Notes under the pieces: generated by a model | Databases searched by the model: none | What the model saw: the letters and a program-made list of their open reading frames with translations, nothing else | Told to the model about the DNA's origin: nothing | Part shown: positions 1 through 10,742 of the stretch, one piece after another | Position numbering within the stretch: the first letter of the stretch is position 1 | Layout: every line of letters starts with the position of its first letter | NCBI RefSeq assembly: GCF_024438035.1 | Contig: NZ_JANFQF010000010.1 | Coordinates: 62,001-126,000 of the forward strand | Direction: 5' to 3' | Length of the DNA: 64,000 nucleotides | From: Rhodococcus tibetensis | Lineage (GTDB): Bacteria; Actinomycetota; Actinomycetes; Mycobacteriales; Mycobacteriaceae | Position numbers and translations under genes: made by a program

Positions 1-599
1 GAGAGCAGTTCGACGAGTGGTGCCTTCGTCGAGTTGACAGCGAGGGCCGTCACCATCGTCGCGAAACTGACACCGAAGAGGAGTGGCAGAAGCATGAGTC
101 CCACGCCGGCGAGTACGCCCTGATCGAACCGAAAGCCGAGCGCACATCCGACGGCGACGATGAGGACCGTCGTGAGAGAGATACGAACACACTCGGCCAG
201 CAGCCGACTGACCAGGGGAGAGGCCCGGTGGACGGGAAGAACCCAGAATCTGCTGAGCAGGCCGTTGGCCCATTCCTTCTTGAGGGACAGTCCCCCCGCG
301 ATGGAGCCGAACATTGCACCGACCAGAGTGATCATCGGGACAGTGCCGTACAGACTGTTCATACCGGTCGCCTTGGTAATCGAAATGCCCAGCACCGCCC
401 AGAACATGATCAGCATCAGCGCCGGATACACGATTGCCTGAATCATCGTTCCGGGATCCCGAGCCCAACGCACCAGCAGCCGTTTCGTCTGCAACAGGCT
501 GTGAACGACCAGGGCGGATGCGGAGTTTTCCGGATGCGGCTTGGTCACCGCGGGGAACGTCACCCGGGTGGGCGCCTCGGATCGGTATTCGGTGGTCAT
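1..599 (-). CDS. ABC-2 type exporter permease, C-terminus beyond window
   Basis: Partial gene, open from its ATG at 599 to base 3 with no stop (199 codons visible). Hydrophobic stretches after about residue 55 (YPALMLIMFWAVLGISI) and the segment SIAGGLSLKKEWANGLLSRF match the DrrB/ABC-2 permease family, which exports drugs or lipids as a pair with an ATPase. Its ATG overlaps the stop of the second permease by 4 bp (ATGA, 596-599), so the two are probably translationally coupled. It is the third gene of a minus-strand operon (ATPase, permease, permease). The substrate cannot be told from sequence. Confidence 0.85.
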   Translation of the reverse strand, partial: MTTEYRSEAPTRVTFPAVTKPHPENSASALVVHSLLQTKRLLVRWARDPGTMIQAIVYPALMLIMFWAVLGISITKATGMNSLYGTVPMITLVGAMFGSIAGGLSLKKEWANGLLSRFWVLPVHRASPLVSRLLAECVRISLTTVLIVAVGCALGFRFDQGVLAGVGLMLLPLLFGVSFATMVTALAVNSTKAPLVELL

Positions 600-1411
600 C
601 CGCGCCTCACATTCGACCAGATCGACAACGGGAGGAAAGCGAGCACGAGTCCGGCGCACCACAGCAGAGTCGGTGTCATCTGGTGCAGGGTGATCGTGCC
701 CTCGGTCATGGCCCGCATCGATTCGGAGAACTGAGATATCGGCTGGTTCCGCACGAACCCCTGCGCCCACTCCGGGAACTGCGTCACCGGGACGAAACCG
801 GAGGAGAACATCCCGAGGATCAACTGCGGGAGCGTGAGCGCCTGGCTGGTGATTTCCGGGCTCCCCGTCAGCGTTCCGAGCGCATCGGCACCGGTCGTGA
901 GTGCGAAACCGATGAGCATCGCAAGGGCGCAGAAGCCGATGGTCAGCCTCGCGCCGCCGTCGAATCTGAAACCGATGAGATACCCGTAGGTCACTGCCGC
1001 GACGAGTGAAATGGACGAGTGCACGAACGACGCGGCCATGCGCGCCGCCAAAGGTATGGCTGGTCCCACCGGCATTGTCTGGAACCGGGTATTCATGCCG
1101 TTCGACGCCTCGGTTGCCGCCCGGTGAGCGGCGGACACGGCCGTGAACGCCATCGCTTGCAACACGATGATCGGCATGACGAACTGGGCGTAGTCGACGC
1201 CCTGGAACTTCATCACCAGACGCAGCGGTAGGTAGAAGCCGATCGTGAAGATCAACGGTGCCAGCACCGCTATGAAGAACTGACCCGTCACCGACATGGT
1301 GTGGAGATTTCGCTGTGTCAGTGCGATCCACTGTTGCACGTTGGACGGCTGCGGTTTTCGATGCTTACCCGCGAGAGCGCGTTCGAAGGCGACCTGTGGG
1401 GGCGCCGTCAC
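596..1411 (-). CDS. ABC-2 type exporter permease (DrrB-like)
   Basis: 271-residue membrane protein with about six hydrophobic segments, for example FFIAVLAPLIFTIGFYLPL near residue 45 and LTIGFCALAMLIGFAL near 155. The central motif around FSSGFVPVTQFPEW is typical of ABC-2 permeases of the daunorubicin-resistance DrrB type. It probably forms a heterodimer with the permease encoded just downstream. Its start overlaps the stop of the ATPase gene by 4 bp (1408-1411). In mycobacteria such DrrAB-type pumps move drugs or wall lipids, but the cargo here is unknown. Confidence 0.85.
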   Translation of the reverse strand: MTAPPQVAFERALAGKHRKPQPSNVQQWIALTQRNLHTMSVTGQFFIAVLAPLIFTIGFYLPLRLVMKFQGVDYAQFVMPIIVLQAMAFTAVSAAHRAATEASNGMNTRFQTMPVGPAIPLAARMAASFVHSSISLVAAVTYGYLIGFRFDGGARLTIGFCALAMLIGFALTTGADALGTLTGSPEITSQALTLPQLILGMFSSGFVPVTQFPEWAQGFVRNQPISQFSESMRAMTEGTITLHQMTPTLLWCAGLVLAFLPLSIWSNVRRG

Positions 1412-2376
1412 GACGGCAGGCTCTCGTCGACTCGTGCATGACCGGTGAGCGAGAGGAAAACGTCGTCGAGCGACGGTCGTCGAAGTGCGATGTCGGCAAG
1501 TTTCACACCAGCCATGTCGAGCCGACGAAGTACCTCAGCGAGAGTTTGGGCGCCGTGTTCGGCCGGAATGGACAAGCGGTCGGAGCCTTCCTCGATGACG
1601 CGGTCGGGAGGGCACAGGCTCGCCAGAACCTCGCGTACCCGCGGCAGGTCGGCGAGCTGGACCGGCACCACTTCGCAATAGCTGCCGCCGGTTCGGGCCT
1701 TCAAGTCGTCCGCCGAGCCTTCGGCGATCACCGTGCCCTTGTCGATGACGACAATGTTGTCGCTGAGCAAGTCGGCTTCTTCGAGGTACTGCGTGGTGAG
1801 CAGAATGGTGATGCCCTGATCTTTCAACGCGGACACGAGGCCCCACACGCCTTGGCGGCTGCGGGGGTCGAGACCGGTGGTCGGTTCGTCGAGGAACACC
1901 ACTTCCGGCCGGATCACCAGACCACACGCGATGTCGACGCGCCGGCGCATACCGCCCGAGTAACCGGACACCTTCCGGTCTCCGGCCTCGACGAGGTCGA
2001 ACTGGTTCAGGAGATCCTGCGCCCGTGCTTTCGCATCGCTCTTGGGCAGACCCATCAGACGCCCGAACAGCACCAGATTCTCGCGGCCGGTCAGCGACTC
2101 GTCGAGCGCCGCGTACTGTCCCGTCATCATGATGCTGCGCCGCACGTCCGCCGATTCGGTGACGACGTCGTGCCCCGCCACGAAGGCGCGTCCGGCATCC
2201 GGCCGGAGCAACGTGGACAGGACGTTGACGGTGGTGGTCTTCCCAGCGCCGTTGGGGCCCAGGATGCCCAGGACCGTGCCGCGTGGCACCTCGAAGCTCA
2301 CGCCCCGCAACGCTGCTACGTCACCGAAGGATTTTTCGATTCCCTCGACAAGTACGGCGGTGTCAGGTGCAGGCAT
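1408..2376 (-). CDS. ABC exporter ATPase (DrrA-like, daunorubicin-resistance family)
   Basis: 322 residues. The N-terminal nucleotide-binding domain shows Walker A GPNGAGKTT at about 40-48, a Q-loop near TGQYAALDE, signature SGGMRRR at about 140, Walker B VVFLDEPTTGLDP and an H-loop-like glutamine (LLTTQYLEEAD), as in DrrA where the usual His is Gln. The C-terminal ~80 residues resemble the DrrA regulatory extension. It would energise export by the two overlapping permeases. First gene of its minus-strand operon; no strong promoter was recognised upstream. Confidence 0.9.
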   Translation of the reverse strand: MPAPDTAVLVEGIEKSFGDVAALRGVSFEVPRGTVLGILGPNGAGKTTTVNVLSTLLRPDAGRAFVAGHDVVTESADVRRSIMMTGQYAALDESLTGRENLVLFGRLMGLPKSDAKARAQDLLNQFDLVEAGDRKVSGYSGGMRRRVDIACGLVIRPEVVFLDEPTTGLDPRSRQGVWGLVSALKDQGITILLTTQYLEEADLLSDNIVVIDKGTVIAEGSADDLKARTGGSYCEVVPVQLADLPRVREVLASLCPPDRVIEEGSDRLSIPAEHGAQTLAEVLRRLDMAGVKLADIALRRPSLDDVFLSLTGHARVDESLPS

Positions 2377-2679
2377 GTCCTCGAGTATGGCACGCGAGGA
2401 GGGAGATCAAGCCAGACCTGCGAACCGTGTTCACGCCCGGAGAAGCGGTCGAGGAATCTTCTGTAACGCGCGCAGACACGTACACGATAAATGCCGCACA
2501 TCTGTGCCGGTTCCCACTGCCGCGATCACAAGAAGATCGCCCCTCGTCCGCTTCACCGCCATGGTGTGCGAACGTCCGGCCACATGTCCGGAGAACTCGC
2601 GCAGGGCAATTCGCCGCCACCGAGGCACGGAACCCGAATGTGAGCTTCGACATGCCTCGTTCGCCGCCCCCCGGGCGCT
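2377..2679. other. Intergenic region, no gene seen
   Basis: About 300 bp between the ABC ATPase start and the stop of the hotdog-fold gene. It must carry the promoter for the ABC operon on its left side. I saw no convincing coding frame, RNA gene or strong hairpin; the open frames crossing it lack plausible protein composition. Confidence 0.5.
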
Positions 2680-3195
2680 CTATTCTGGAGTCTCTGTCCC
2701 TGTCGGCTTCCGTTCGGGCCGGCGGGGTGTTACCCACGTCGTGATGTCGGCGTGGACGACCTCGTTGCCGGCGCGGTCGGTGATGCGGACCGGCACCACC
2801 AGTTCGGCGCCCTCGGTCATGGCGGTGAAGTCCGGAAGTTCCGAAAGTTCGGCGATCGCCCGCAGCGACCCGTTCGCCTTGGCGAGGTAGTCGACCGTCA
2901 TGGACTTCGGGATCCATCGGTGCGTGCTCGGCACCGTCGCTTCGGACAGCATCCCCATGGCTACCTCGGCGAGGTTGCACGCGGCGATCGCGTGGAAGGT
3001 GCCGAGGTGGTTGCGTACACCCCACCATTTGGGGGCCTGCACCTCGCAGCGTCCGGGACGCATGTCGACGACGCGGGGTAGCACCGAGCCGAAGTACGGA
3101 ACACGAATGCACATCCCGAGCGAGAAGAGAGCGTGGCCGAGGGCGTTGTCGGGGAGCTTCTGCCAAGCGGTGAAGGTGGGGCTCGTGGGTGTCAT
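2680..3195 (-). CDS. Hotdog-fold protein, DUF4442/PaaI thioesterase-like
   Basis: 171 residues. The region VRNHLGTFHAIAACNLAEVAMG (about 62-83) resembles the HN...F...A/N...E pattern of DUF4442 and PaaI-like hotdog proteins, which often hydrolyse acyl-CoA thioesters. Later strands (VPVRITDRAGNEVVHADITTWV) fit the second half of the hotdog sheet. The start at 3195 sits 9 bp from a perfect 7-bp dyad, which suggests repression by a TetR-type regulator and a link to fatty-acid or aromatic acyl-CoA metabolism. The exact substrate is unknown. Confidence 0.75.
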   Translation of the reverse strand: MTPTSPTFTAWQKLPDNALGHALFSLGMCIRVPYFGSVLPRVVDMRPGRCEVQAPKWWGVRNHLGTFHAIAACNLAEVAMGMLSEATVPSTHRWIPKSMTVDYLAKANGSLRAIAELSELPDFTAMTEGAELVVPVRITDRAGNEVVHADITTWVTPRRPERKPTGTETPE

Positions 3196-3203
3196 TCCGG
3201 TAT

Positions 3204-3219
3204 CTTACTTGGAAGTAAG
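3204..3219. promoter_or_regulatory. Candidate operator dyad upstream of hotdog gene
   Basis: Perfect inverted repeat CTTACTT-GG-AAGTAAG, 7-bp arms with a 2-bp centre, lying 9 bp upstream of the ATG at 3195. This size and position are typical of TetR-family operators in actinobacteria. No regulator gene is adjacent, so the factor is unknown. Confidence 0.5.
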
Positions 3220-3252
3220 TTTGGTATGCCGTAGCGCCTGCTCCGGGTCGGT

Positions 3253-3281
3253 TTGAAGTCTCCGGCCTCGTACGGCATACT
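3253..3281 (+). promoter_or_regulatory. Candidate promoter of the S10 ribosomal operon
   Basis: TTGAAG (3253-3258), a 17-bp spacer and CATACT (3276-3281) match a SigA-type promoter. Transcription would start near 3288 and give a leader of about 370 nt before rpsJ. The stretch 3196-3660 otherwise holds no convincing gene; small open frames in it look like chance. The long leader could host ribosomal-protein feedback control, but I did not recognise a known structure. Confidence 0.5.
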
Positions 3282-3660
3282 GGTCGGGTTGCCTTGTCTG
3301 GGACGCGATTGATTGCGGCCCGAAACAGGTGGGGTGAAAACGTCGTCGAGCAGATCGAAAGAGCTGTTCGCGGCCCATGCAAGACGGAAGCAGTACCTAC
3401 TGGCACTCGAATTCGAGTGCGTCCGGTGCGCGTTCCCGGCCCGAAAGCTGAAAAGTTCCGGGTCGGAGAATGAGTGGGAGGGCGACACGCCCGACCGCGT
3501 GTACCGGAGAACCATGACAGATGAACAGCGGCAGCGGATCGGGTGCGTCCCGGTCGCCTAGCGTTCGGACAGTTGCGGCCCAGGTAAGGACTGTGCAGAC
3601 GAGGTAGTTCGGCCCGACTCGGGTGGTTCTACGAAACGCGGCAAGAAAAGGACACTAAGC

Positions 3661-3966
3661 GTGGCGGGACAGAAGATCCGCATCAGGCTCAAGGCCTACG
3701 ACCATGAGGCGATCGACGCGTCAGCGCGCAAGATCGTCGAGACGGTGACCCGTACCGGGGCCCGCGTCGTTGGACCCGTGCCGTTGCCGACCGAAAAGAA
3801 CGTGTACTGCGTCATCCGCTCGCCGCACAAGTACAAGGACTCGCGCGAGCACTTCGAGATGCGTACTCACAAGCGGCTTATCGACATCCTCGACCCGACG
3901 CCCAAGACGGTGGACGCGCTCATGCGCATCGACCTTCCGGCCAGCGTCGACGTCAATATTCAGTGA
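3661..3966 (+). CDS. rpsJ: 30S ribosomal protein S10
   Basis: 101 residues, full length for S10, starting at GTG ([15 protein letters not shown]). S10 sits in the 30S head and, as NusE, pairs with NusB in rRNA antitermination. The conserved loop [24 protein letters not shown], which contacts the head and NusB, is intact. It opens the long ribosomal operon; the putative promoter lies about 380 bp upstream. Confidence 0.98.
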   Translation: MAGQKIRIRLKAYDHEAIDASARKIVETVTRTGARVVGPVPLPTEKNVYCVIRSPHKYKDSREHFEMRTHKRLIDILDPTPKTVDALMRIDLPASVDVNIQ

Positions 3967-3986
3967 GCGCGGCGGAGACAAAAACA

Positions 3987-4643
3987 ATGACTGATACCAA
4001 GATCAAGGGAATCCTGGGCACGAAGCTCGGCATGACCCAGGTCTTCGACGAGAACAACCGGGTCGTTCCGGTCACCGTCGTGAAGGCCGGGCCCAACGTC
4101 GTGACCCAGATTCGTACCGAAGAGCGTGACGGCTACAGCGCCGTGCAGCTCGCGTTCGGCGCCATCGACCCGCGCAAGGTGAACAAGCCGACTTCCGGCC
4201 AGTTCGCCAAGGCCGGCGTCACCCCGCGCCGCCACGTTGTGGAGCTCCGCGTTGCCGACACCTCGGAGTACGAGGTCGGCCAGGAACTTACCGCCGAGGT
4301 CTTCGAGGACGGCGCCTACGTCGACGTCACCGGAACCAGCAAGGGTAAGGGCTTCGCCGGAACCATGAAGCGTCACGGCTTCGCCGGCCAGGGCGCCTCG
4401 CACGGTGCGCAGGCTGTGCACCGTCGCCCCGGTTCCATCGGTGGTTGCGCCACTCCGGGCCGCGTGTTCAAGGGGATGCGCATGTCCGGCCGCATGGGTA
4501 GCGACCGCATCACGACGCAGAACCTCTCGGTCCACAAGGTGGACGCCGAGAACGGCCTGCTGCTGATCAAGGGTGCGATCCCCGGCCGCAAGGGTGGCCT
4601 CGTGATCGTCAAGAGTGCAGTGAAGGGTGGTGCACGGGCATGA
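3987..4643 (+). CDS. rplC: 50S ribosomal protein L3
   Basis: 218 residues from ATG 3987, which follows GGCGGAG at 9 nt; an upstream in-frame GTG at 3963 would add 8 residues but lacks a good ribosome-binding site. L3 binds 23S rRNA near the peptidyl-transferase centre early in 50S assembly. The family features [12 protein letters not shown] at the N-terminus and the central extension [13 protein letters not shown], whose Gln is a methylation site in some bacteria, are present. The stop overlaps the rplD start. Confidence 0.97.
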   Translation: MTDTKIKGILGTKLGMTQVFDENNRVVPVTVVKAGPNVVTQIRTEERDGYSAVQLAFGAIDPRKVNKPTSGQFAKAGVTPRRHVVELRVADTSEYEVGQELTAEVFEDGAYVDVTGTSKGKGFAGTMKRHGFAGQGASHGAQAVHRRPGSIGGCATPGRVFKGMRMSGRMGSDRITTQNLSVHKVDAENGLLLIKGAIPGRKGGLVIVKSAVKGGARA

Positions 4644-5329
4644 CCAGCACCGAGACATCGACGACCAAGCTGACGCTGGACGTCAAGGTCGCCGGCGGCA
4701 AGACCAACGGCACCGTCGATCTCCCCGCGGAGATCTTCGACGCGCCTGCCAACATCGCGCTTCTCCACCAGGTTGTCGTCGCTCAGCTCGCAGCTGCGCG
4801 TCAGGGCACCCACTCCACCAAGACCCGCGGCGAGGTTCGCGGCGGTGGCAAGAAGCCGTACCGCCAGAAGGGCACCGGCCGCGCTCGTCAGGGCTCGACC
4901 CGTGCACCGCAGTTCGCCGGTGGTGGCACCGTCCACGGCCCGCAGCCGCGTGACTACAGCCAGCGGACGCCCAAGAAGATGAAGGCAGCCGCCCTGCGCG
5001 GGGCCCTCTCCGACCGGGCACGCAACGAGCGTATCCACGTGATCACCGAACTGGTCGCCGGTCAGACTCCCTCGACGAAGGGCGCCAAGACGTTCCTGGG
5101 CGAGATCTCGGACCGCAAGAAGGTCCTACTCGTCGTCGGACGTGAAGACATCGCGGCGTGGAAGAGCGTGCAGAACCTGGACGGCGTGCACCCCATCGCA
5201 CCCGACCAGCTCAACACGTACGACGTGCTCAACAGCGATGACGTCGTGTTCAGCGTCGAGGCGCTCAACACGTTCATCCATGGGCCCGCCGAGAGCGTCC
5301 AGGAAGAGAACAAGGAGGAGGCCAAGTGA
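4640..5329 (+). CDS. rplD: 50S ribosomal protein L4
   Basis: 229 residues; the ATG overlaps the rplC stop (ATGA). The long basic loop with [20 protein letters not shown] at about 66-85 reaches the nascent-chain tunnel, where L4 and L22 form the constriction near the macrolide site. The C-terminal Glu/Lys-rich tail (ENKEEAK) is an actinobacterial extension. In E. coli L4 autoregulates the S10 operon; whether that happens here is unknown. The stop overlaps the rplW start. Confidence 0.97.
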   Translation: MTSTETSTTKLTLDVKVAGGKTNGTVDLPAEIFDAPANIALLHQVVVAQLAAARQGTHSTKTRGEVRGGGKKPYRQKGTGRARQGSTRAPQFAGGGTVHGPQPRDYSQRTPKKMKAAALRGALSDRARNERIHVITELVAGQTPSTKGAKTFLGEISDRKKVLLVVGREDIAAWKSVQNLDGVHPIAPDQLNTYDVLNSDDVVFSVEALNTFIHGPAESVQEENKEEAK

Positions 5330-5631
5330 CGACCATCGCTGACCCCCGCGACATCCTGCTGGCTCCGGTCATCTCCGAGAAGTCCTACGGACTGATCGAG
5401 GAAGGCACCTACACGTTCCTGGTGCACCCGGACTCGAACAAGACGCAGATCAAGATTGCCGTCGAGAAGATCTTCGGCGTCACCGTGACAAGCGTCAACA
5501 CCGCCAACCGTCAGGGCAAGCGCAAGCGGACCCGGTTCGGTTACGGCAAGCGCAAGGACACCAAGCGCGCGCTCGTGACCCTCTCGGCCGACAGCAAGCC
5601 CATCGAGATCTTCGGAGGACCGGTCGCGTAA
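5326..5631 (+). CDS. rplW: 50S ribosomal protein L23
   Basis: 101 residues, GTG start overlapping the rplD stop (GTGA). L23 lies at the peptide-tunnel exit and is the docking site for trigger factor and SRP. The motifs [13 protein letters not shown] and the basic loop [19 protein letters not shown] are characteristic. A 39-bp gap separates it from rplB. Confidence 0.97.
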   Translation: MTTIADPRDILLAPVISEKSYGLIEEGTYTFLVHPDSNKTQIKIAVEKIFGVTVTSVNTANRQGKRKRTRFGYGKRKDTKRALVTLSADSKPIEIFGGPVA

Positions 5632-5670
5632 GCGCCGGGACTTGACGAGACATAGAGGACGAGAAGACTC

Positions 5671-6507
<837 letters not shown>

Positions 6508-6520
6508 GAGGGAGTGAAGG

Positions 6521-6798
6521 ATGCCACGCAGCCTCAAGAAGGGCCCGTTCGTCGATGACCACCTCCTCGCGAAGGTGGACGTGCAGAACGAGAAGGGAAC
6601 CAAGCAGGTCATCAAGACCTGGTCCCGTCGTTCCACGATCATCCCGGACTTCATCGGCCACACGTTTGCGGTTCACGACGGCCGCAAGCACGTCCCCGTC
6701 TTCGTCTCCGACTCGATGGTCGGACACAAGCTCGGAGAGTTTGCACCGACCCGCACGTTCAAGGGTCACATCAAGGATGATCGGAAGGCGAAGAGGCG

Positions 6799-6802
<4 letters not shown>
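6521..6802 (+). CDS. rpsS: 30S ribosomal protein S19
   Basis: 93 residues, standard length, beginning [16 protein letters not shown] after a GGAGGGA ribosome-binding site. S19 forms a complex with S13 in the 30S head and contacts the A-site finger. Its stop overlaps the rplV start by 4 bp (ATGA). Confidence 0.98.
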
Positions 6803-8009
<1,207 letters not shown>

Positions 8010-8012
8010 CGC

Positions 8013-8429
8013 ATGTTGATCCCACGGCGGGTCAAGCACCGCAAGCAGCACCATCCGAGCCGTTCGGGTGCCGCCAAGGGTGGAACCCAGGTGACCTTCG
8101 GTGACTACGGCATTCAGGCTCTCGAGCCTGCCTACATCACCAACCGGCAGATCGAGTCCGCTCGTATCGCCATGACCCGGCACATCAAGCGTGGCGGCAA
8201 GATCTGGATCAACATCTTCCCGGATCGCCCCCTCACCAAGAAGCCGGCCGAGACCCGCATGGGTTCCGGTAAGGGTTCGCCCGAGTGGTGGATCGCGAAC
8301 GTCAAGCCTGGTCGCGTGATGTTCGAGATGAGCTACCCCAACGAGGAGATCGCACGCGAGGCCCTGCGCCGCGCGATGCACAAGCTCCCCTGCAAGTGCC
8401 GGATCGTGACAAGGGAGGAGCAGTTCTGA
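8013..8429 (+). CDS. rplP: 50S ribosomal protein L16
   Basis: 138 residues starting [15 protein letters not shown]16 organises the A-site and elbow-binding region of the 50S subunit. The conserved segment [20 protein letters not shown], which includes the Arg hydroxylated in E. coli L16 (R81 region), is present. The stop TGA overlaps the rpmC ATG by one base. Confidence 0.98.
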   Translation: MLIPRRVKHRKQHHPSRSGAAKGGTQVTFGDYGIQALEPAYITNRQIESARIAMTRHIKRGGKIWINIFPDRPLTKKPAETRMGSGKGSPEWWIANVKPGRVMFEMSYPNEEIAREALRRAMHKLPCKCRIVTREEQF

Positions 8430-8665
8430 TGGCTACTGGAACCCCAGCCGCAGAGCTCCGCGAGCTCACCGAAGAAGAGCTGGTCACCCGGCTTCGTGAG
8501 TCGAAGGAAGAGCTGTTCAACCTTCGTTTCCAAATGGCCACCGGCCAGATGGACAACAACCGCCGGCTTCGTACCGTCCGTCACGACATCGCGCGTATCT
8601 ACACCGTTCTGCGTGAGCGTGAGCTCGGGCTGGCCGTTGGTCCGGACGCAGGTGACGCGGCATGA
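8429..8665 (+). CDS. rpmC: 50S ribosomal protein L29
   Basis: 78 residues from ATG 8429 (TGATG overlap with rplP; SD GGGAGGAG). A two-helix protein near the tunnel exit next to L23. The core [20 protein letters not shown] and the second helix [19 protein letters not shown] are clear. The C-terminal tail ([12 protein letters not shown]) is slightly longer than in E. coli. It overlaps the rpsQ start. Confidence 0.97.
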   Translation: MATGTPAAELRELTEEELVTRLRESKEELFNLRFQMATGQMDNNRRLRTVRHDIARIYTVLRERELGLAVGPDAGDAA

Positions 8666-8943
8666 GTGAGGAAAAAGCAGTGAGCACTACAGAGCGCGGC
8701 AGCCGCAAGGTCCGCACCGGATACGTCGTCTCCGACAAGATGGAGAAGACGATCGTGGTCGAGCTCGAAGACCGGGTCAAGCACCCGCTCTACGGCAAGA
8801 TCATCCGCCGGACCAGCAAGGTCAAGGCCCACGACGAGAACGGTGTCGCCGGCGTCGGTGACCTCGTGCAGCTGATGGAGACCCGTCCGCTGTCCGCGAC
8901 GAAGCACTGGCGCCTCGTCGAGGTCGTCGAGAAGGCCAAGTAA
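8662..8943 (+). CDS. rpsQ: 30S ribosomal protein S17
   Basis: 93 residues from the overlapping ATGA start, with an [16 protein letters not shown] lead-in before the OB-fold core ([16 protein letters not shown]). S17 binds 16S rRNA helix 11 early in 30S assembly. It is followed by a 200-bp gap with a strong hairpin before rplN, so it may end a transcriptional sub-unit of the operon. Confidence 0.97.
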   Translation: MSEEKAVSTTERGSRKVRTGYVVSDKMEKTIVVELEDRVKHPLYGKIIRRTSKVKAHDENGVAGVGDLVQLMETRPLSATKHWRLVEVVEKAK

Positions 8944-8969
8944 GAACCACAAGATGTATCCAGTATGAT

Positions 8970-9008
8970 GGTGGGGTTGCCTTGCGACAGACGCACGGCA
9001 ACCCCACC
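8970..9008 (+). terminator. 12-bp hairpin between rpsQ and rplN
   Basis: GGTGGGGTTGCC (8970-8981) pairs perfectly with GGCAACCCCACC (8997-9008) around a 15-nt loop. No U-tract follows, so it could be an attenuator, an RNA-processing site or an intrinsic terminator of the U-poor actinobacterial kind. A -10-like TATGAT lies immediately upstream (8964-8969) without a clear -35 box. The rest of the ~200-bp gap up to rplN holds no gene. Confidence 0.55.
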
Positions 9009-9145
9009 GTTGTGCCGCCCGTCAGGGCGGTCTCTTGCAGGGTACGGGTACGGACCGCGCACGTCGGGTCGGAAATCTGCCGTGCACGACAGAGTGATCG
9101 CCAGCCGGTCGCTCCAGTCGAAAACACCAGGTCAAGGAGAAGTAA

Positions 9146-9514
9146 GTGATTCAGCAGGAGTCGCGGCTGCGCGTCGCCGACAACACGGGTGCCAAGGAGA
9201 TTCTCTGCATCCGCGTTCTCGGTGGTTCGTCACGCCGCTACGCCGGGATCGGTGACATCATCGTCGCTACCGTCAAGGACGCCATCCCGGGTGGAAACAT
9301 CAAGAAGGGCGAGGTCGTCAAGGCCGTCATCGTCCGCACCACGAAGGAACGTCGCCGTCCGGACGGGTCGTACATCAAGTTCGACGAGAACGCCGCCGTC
9401 CTCATCAAGCCGGACAACGATCCCCGTGGCACCCGCATCTTCGGCCCCGTCGGCCGTGAGCTGCGTGAGAAGAAGTTCATGAAGATCGTCTCGCTCGCCC
9501 CGGAGGTGCTGTGA
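9146..9514 (+). CDS. rplN: 50S ribosomal protein L14
   Basis: 122 residues, standard for L14, starting at GTG ([18 protein letters not shown]) after AAGGAGAA. L14 sits at the subunit interface, touches 16S helix 14 and is the docking site for RsfS. The [24 protein letters not shown] segment is conserved. The stop overlaps the rplX ATG. Confidence 0.98.
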   Translation: MIQQESRLRVADNTGAKEILCIRVLGGSSRRYAGIGDIIVATVKDAIPGGNIKKGEVVKAVIVRTTKERRRPDGSYIKFDENAAVLIKPDNDPRGTRIFGPVGRELREKKFMKIVSLAPEVL

Positions 9515-9831
9515 TGAAGGTGCACAAGGGTGACACCGTGCTGGTCATCGCCGGCAAGGACAAGGGCGCGAAGGGCAAGGTCATTCAGGCCTACCCCGCG
9601 ACCAACAAGGTCCTCGTCGAAGGCGTGAACCGCATCAAGAAGCACACCGCGGTTTCCGCGAACGAGCGCGGAGCTTCCTCCGGCGGCATCGTGACGCAGG
9701 AAGCCCCGATCCACGTTTCCAACGTCGCGGTCATCGACTCGGACGGCAACCCCACCCGCGTGGGCTACCGGACCGACGAAGAGTCCGGCAAGCGCGTTCG
9801 GATTTCCCGGAAGAACGGGAAGGACATCTGA
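9514..9831 (+). CDS. rplX: 50S ribosomal protein L24
   Basis: 105 residues. ATG 9514 is preferred (GGAGG 8 nt upstream, TGATG overlap with rplN); a GTG at 9511 would add one residue. L24 starts 50S assembly and lies near the tunnel exit. The N-terminal KOW motif ([20 protein letters not shown]) is clear. Confidence 0.97.
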   Translation: MKVHKGDTVLVIAGKDKGAKGKVIQAYPATNKVLVEGVNRIKKHTAVSANERGASSGGIVTQEAPIHVSNVAVIDSDGNPTRVGYRTDEESGKRVRISRKNGKDI

Positions 9832-9832
9832 C

Positions 9833-10399
9833 ATGACCTCCACTGAGAACAAGATCCAGCCGCGCCTGAAGACTCGCTACCGCGAAGAGATCAAGGCTGC
9901 GCTGAACAGCGAGTTCGACTACGCCAACGTGATGCAGATCCCGGGCGTCGTCAAGGTAGTCGTCAACATGGGTGTCGGCGACGCCGCCCGCGACGCCAAG
10001 CTCATCAACGGTGCCGTCAACGACCTCGCCCTGATCACCGGTCAGAAGCCCGAGATCCGCAAGGCACGCAAGTCCATCGCGCAGTTCAAGCTCCGCGAGG
10101 GCATGCCGATCGGTGCCCGCGTCACGCTTCGTGGCGACCGTATGTGGGAGTTCCTGGACCGTCTCGTGTCCGTGGCGCTTCCCCGCATCAGGGACTTCCG
10201 TGGCCTGTCGGGAACCCAGTTCGACGGCAACGGCAACTACACGTTCGGCCTGAACGAGCAGTCGATGTTCCACGAGATCGACGTGGACAAGATCGACCGC
10301 CCGCGCGGCATGGACATCACCGTGGTGACCACCGCGACCAACAACGAAGAAGGCCGTGCCCTGCTCAAGCACCTCGGCTTCCCGTTCAAGGAGAACTGA
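9833..10399 (+). CDS. rplE: 50S ribosomal protein L5
   Basis: 188 residues. L5 binds 5S rRNA and the P-site tRNA T-loop and bridges to S13. Typical motifs are [18 protein letters not shown], the [17 protein letters not shown] segment and the C-terminal [16 protein letters not shown]. The start follows the rplX stop by one base. Confidence 0.98.
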   Translation: MTSTENKIQPRLKTRYREEIKAALNSEFDYANVMQIPGVVKVVVNMGVGDAARDAKLINGAVNDLALITGQKPEIRKARKSIAQFKLREGMPIGARVTLRGDRMWEFLDRLVSVALPRIRDFRGLSGTQFDGNGNYTFGLNEQSMFHEIDVDKIDRPRGMDITVVTTATNNEEGRALLKHLGFPFKEN

Positions 10400-10403
10400 A
10401 CTA

Positions 10404-10589
10404 ATGGCTAAGAAGGCATTGGTCAACAAGGCCAACAAGAAGCCCAAGTTCGCGGTGCGCGCCTACACCCGCTGCCAGCGGTGCGGTCGTCCGCACTCGG
10501 TGTTCCGCAAGTTCGGCCTCTGCCGAATCTGCGTTCGCGAGATGGCGCACGCCGGCGAGCTGCCCGGCGTTCACAAGAGCTCCTGGTGA
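10404..10589 (+). CDS. rpsN: 30S ribosomal protein S14, zinc form (type Z)
   Basis: 61 residues starting [17 protein letters not shown]24-x2-C27 and C40-x2-C43 (CQRC, CRIC) form the zinc site of the C+ type S14. Actinobacteria often carry a second zinc-free S14 induced under zinc starvation; none is in this window. S14 belongs to the 30S head. Confidence 0.97.
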   Translation: MAKKALVNKANKKPKFAVRAYTRCQRCGRPHSVFRKFGLCRICVREMAHAGELPGVHKSSW

Positions 10590-10592
10590 CCC

Positions 10593-10627
10593 GGTGACGT
10601 CGCCGCCTCGAAGATGACGACGTCACC
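10593..10627 (+). terminator. 10-bp hairpin between rpsN and rpsH
   Basis: GGTGACGTCG (10593-10602) pairs with CGACGTCACC (10618-10627) around a 15-nt loop, just after the rpsN stop. No U-tract follows. The geometry resembles the rpsQ-rplN hairpin, which suggests attenuation or RNA processing rather than full termination. Confidence 0.45.
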
Positions 10628-10742
10628 CACCACACACTTCCGGTTCGTAATCTCGGGCCGGGAAACGTAAGACCTACTTCGCGATAGGCCTGCGCCGGAC
10701 ACGGCAGAGGGAACCGTTGTGAGAAAGGTAGAGGTCAACCTC

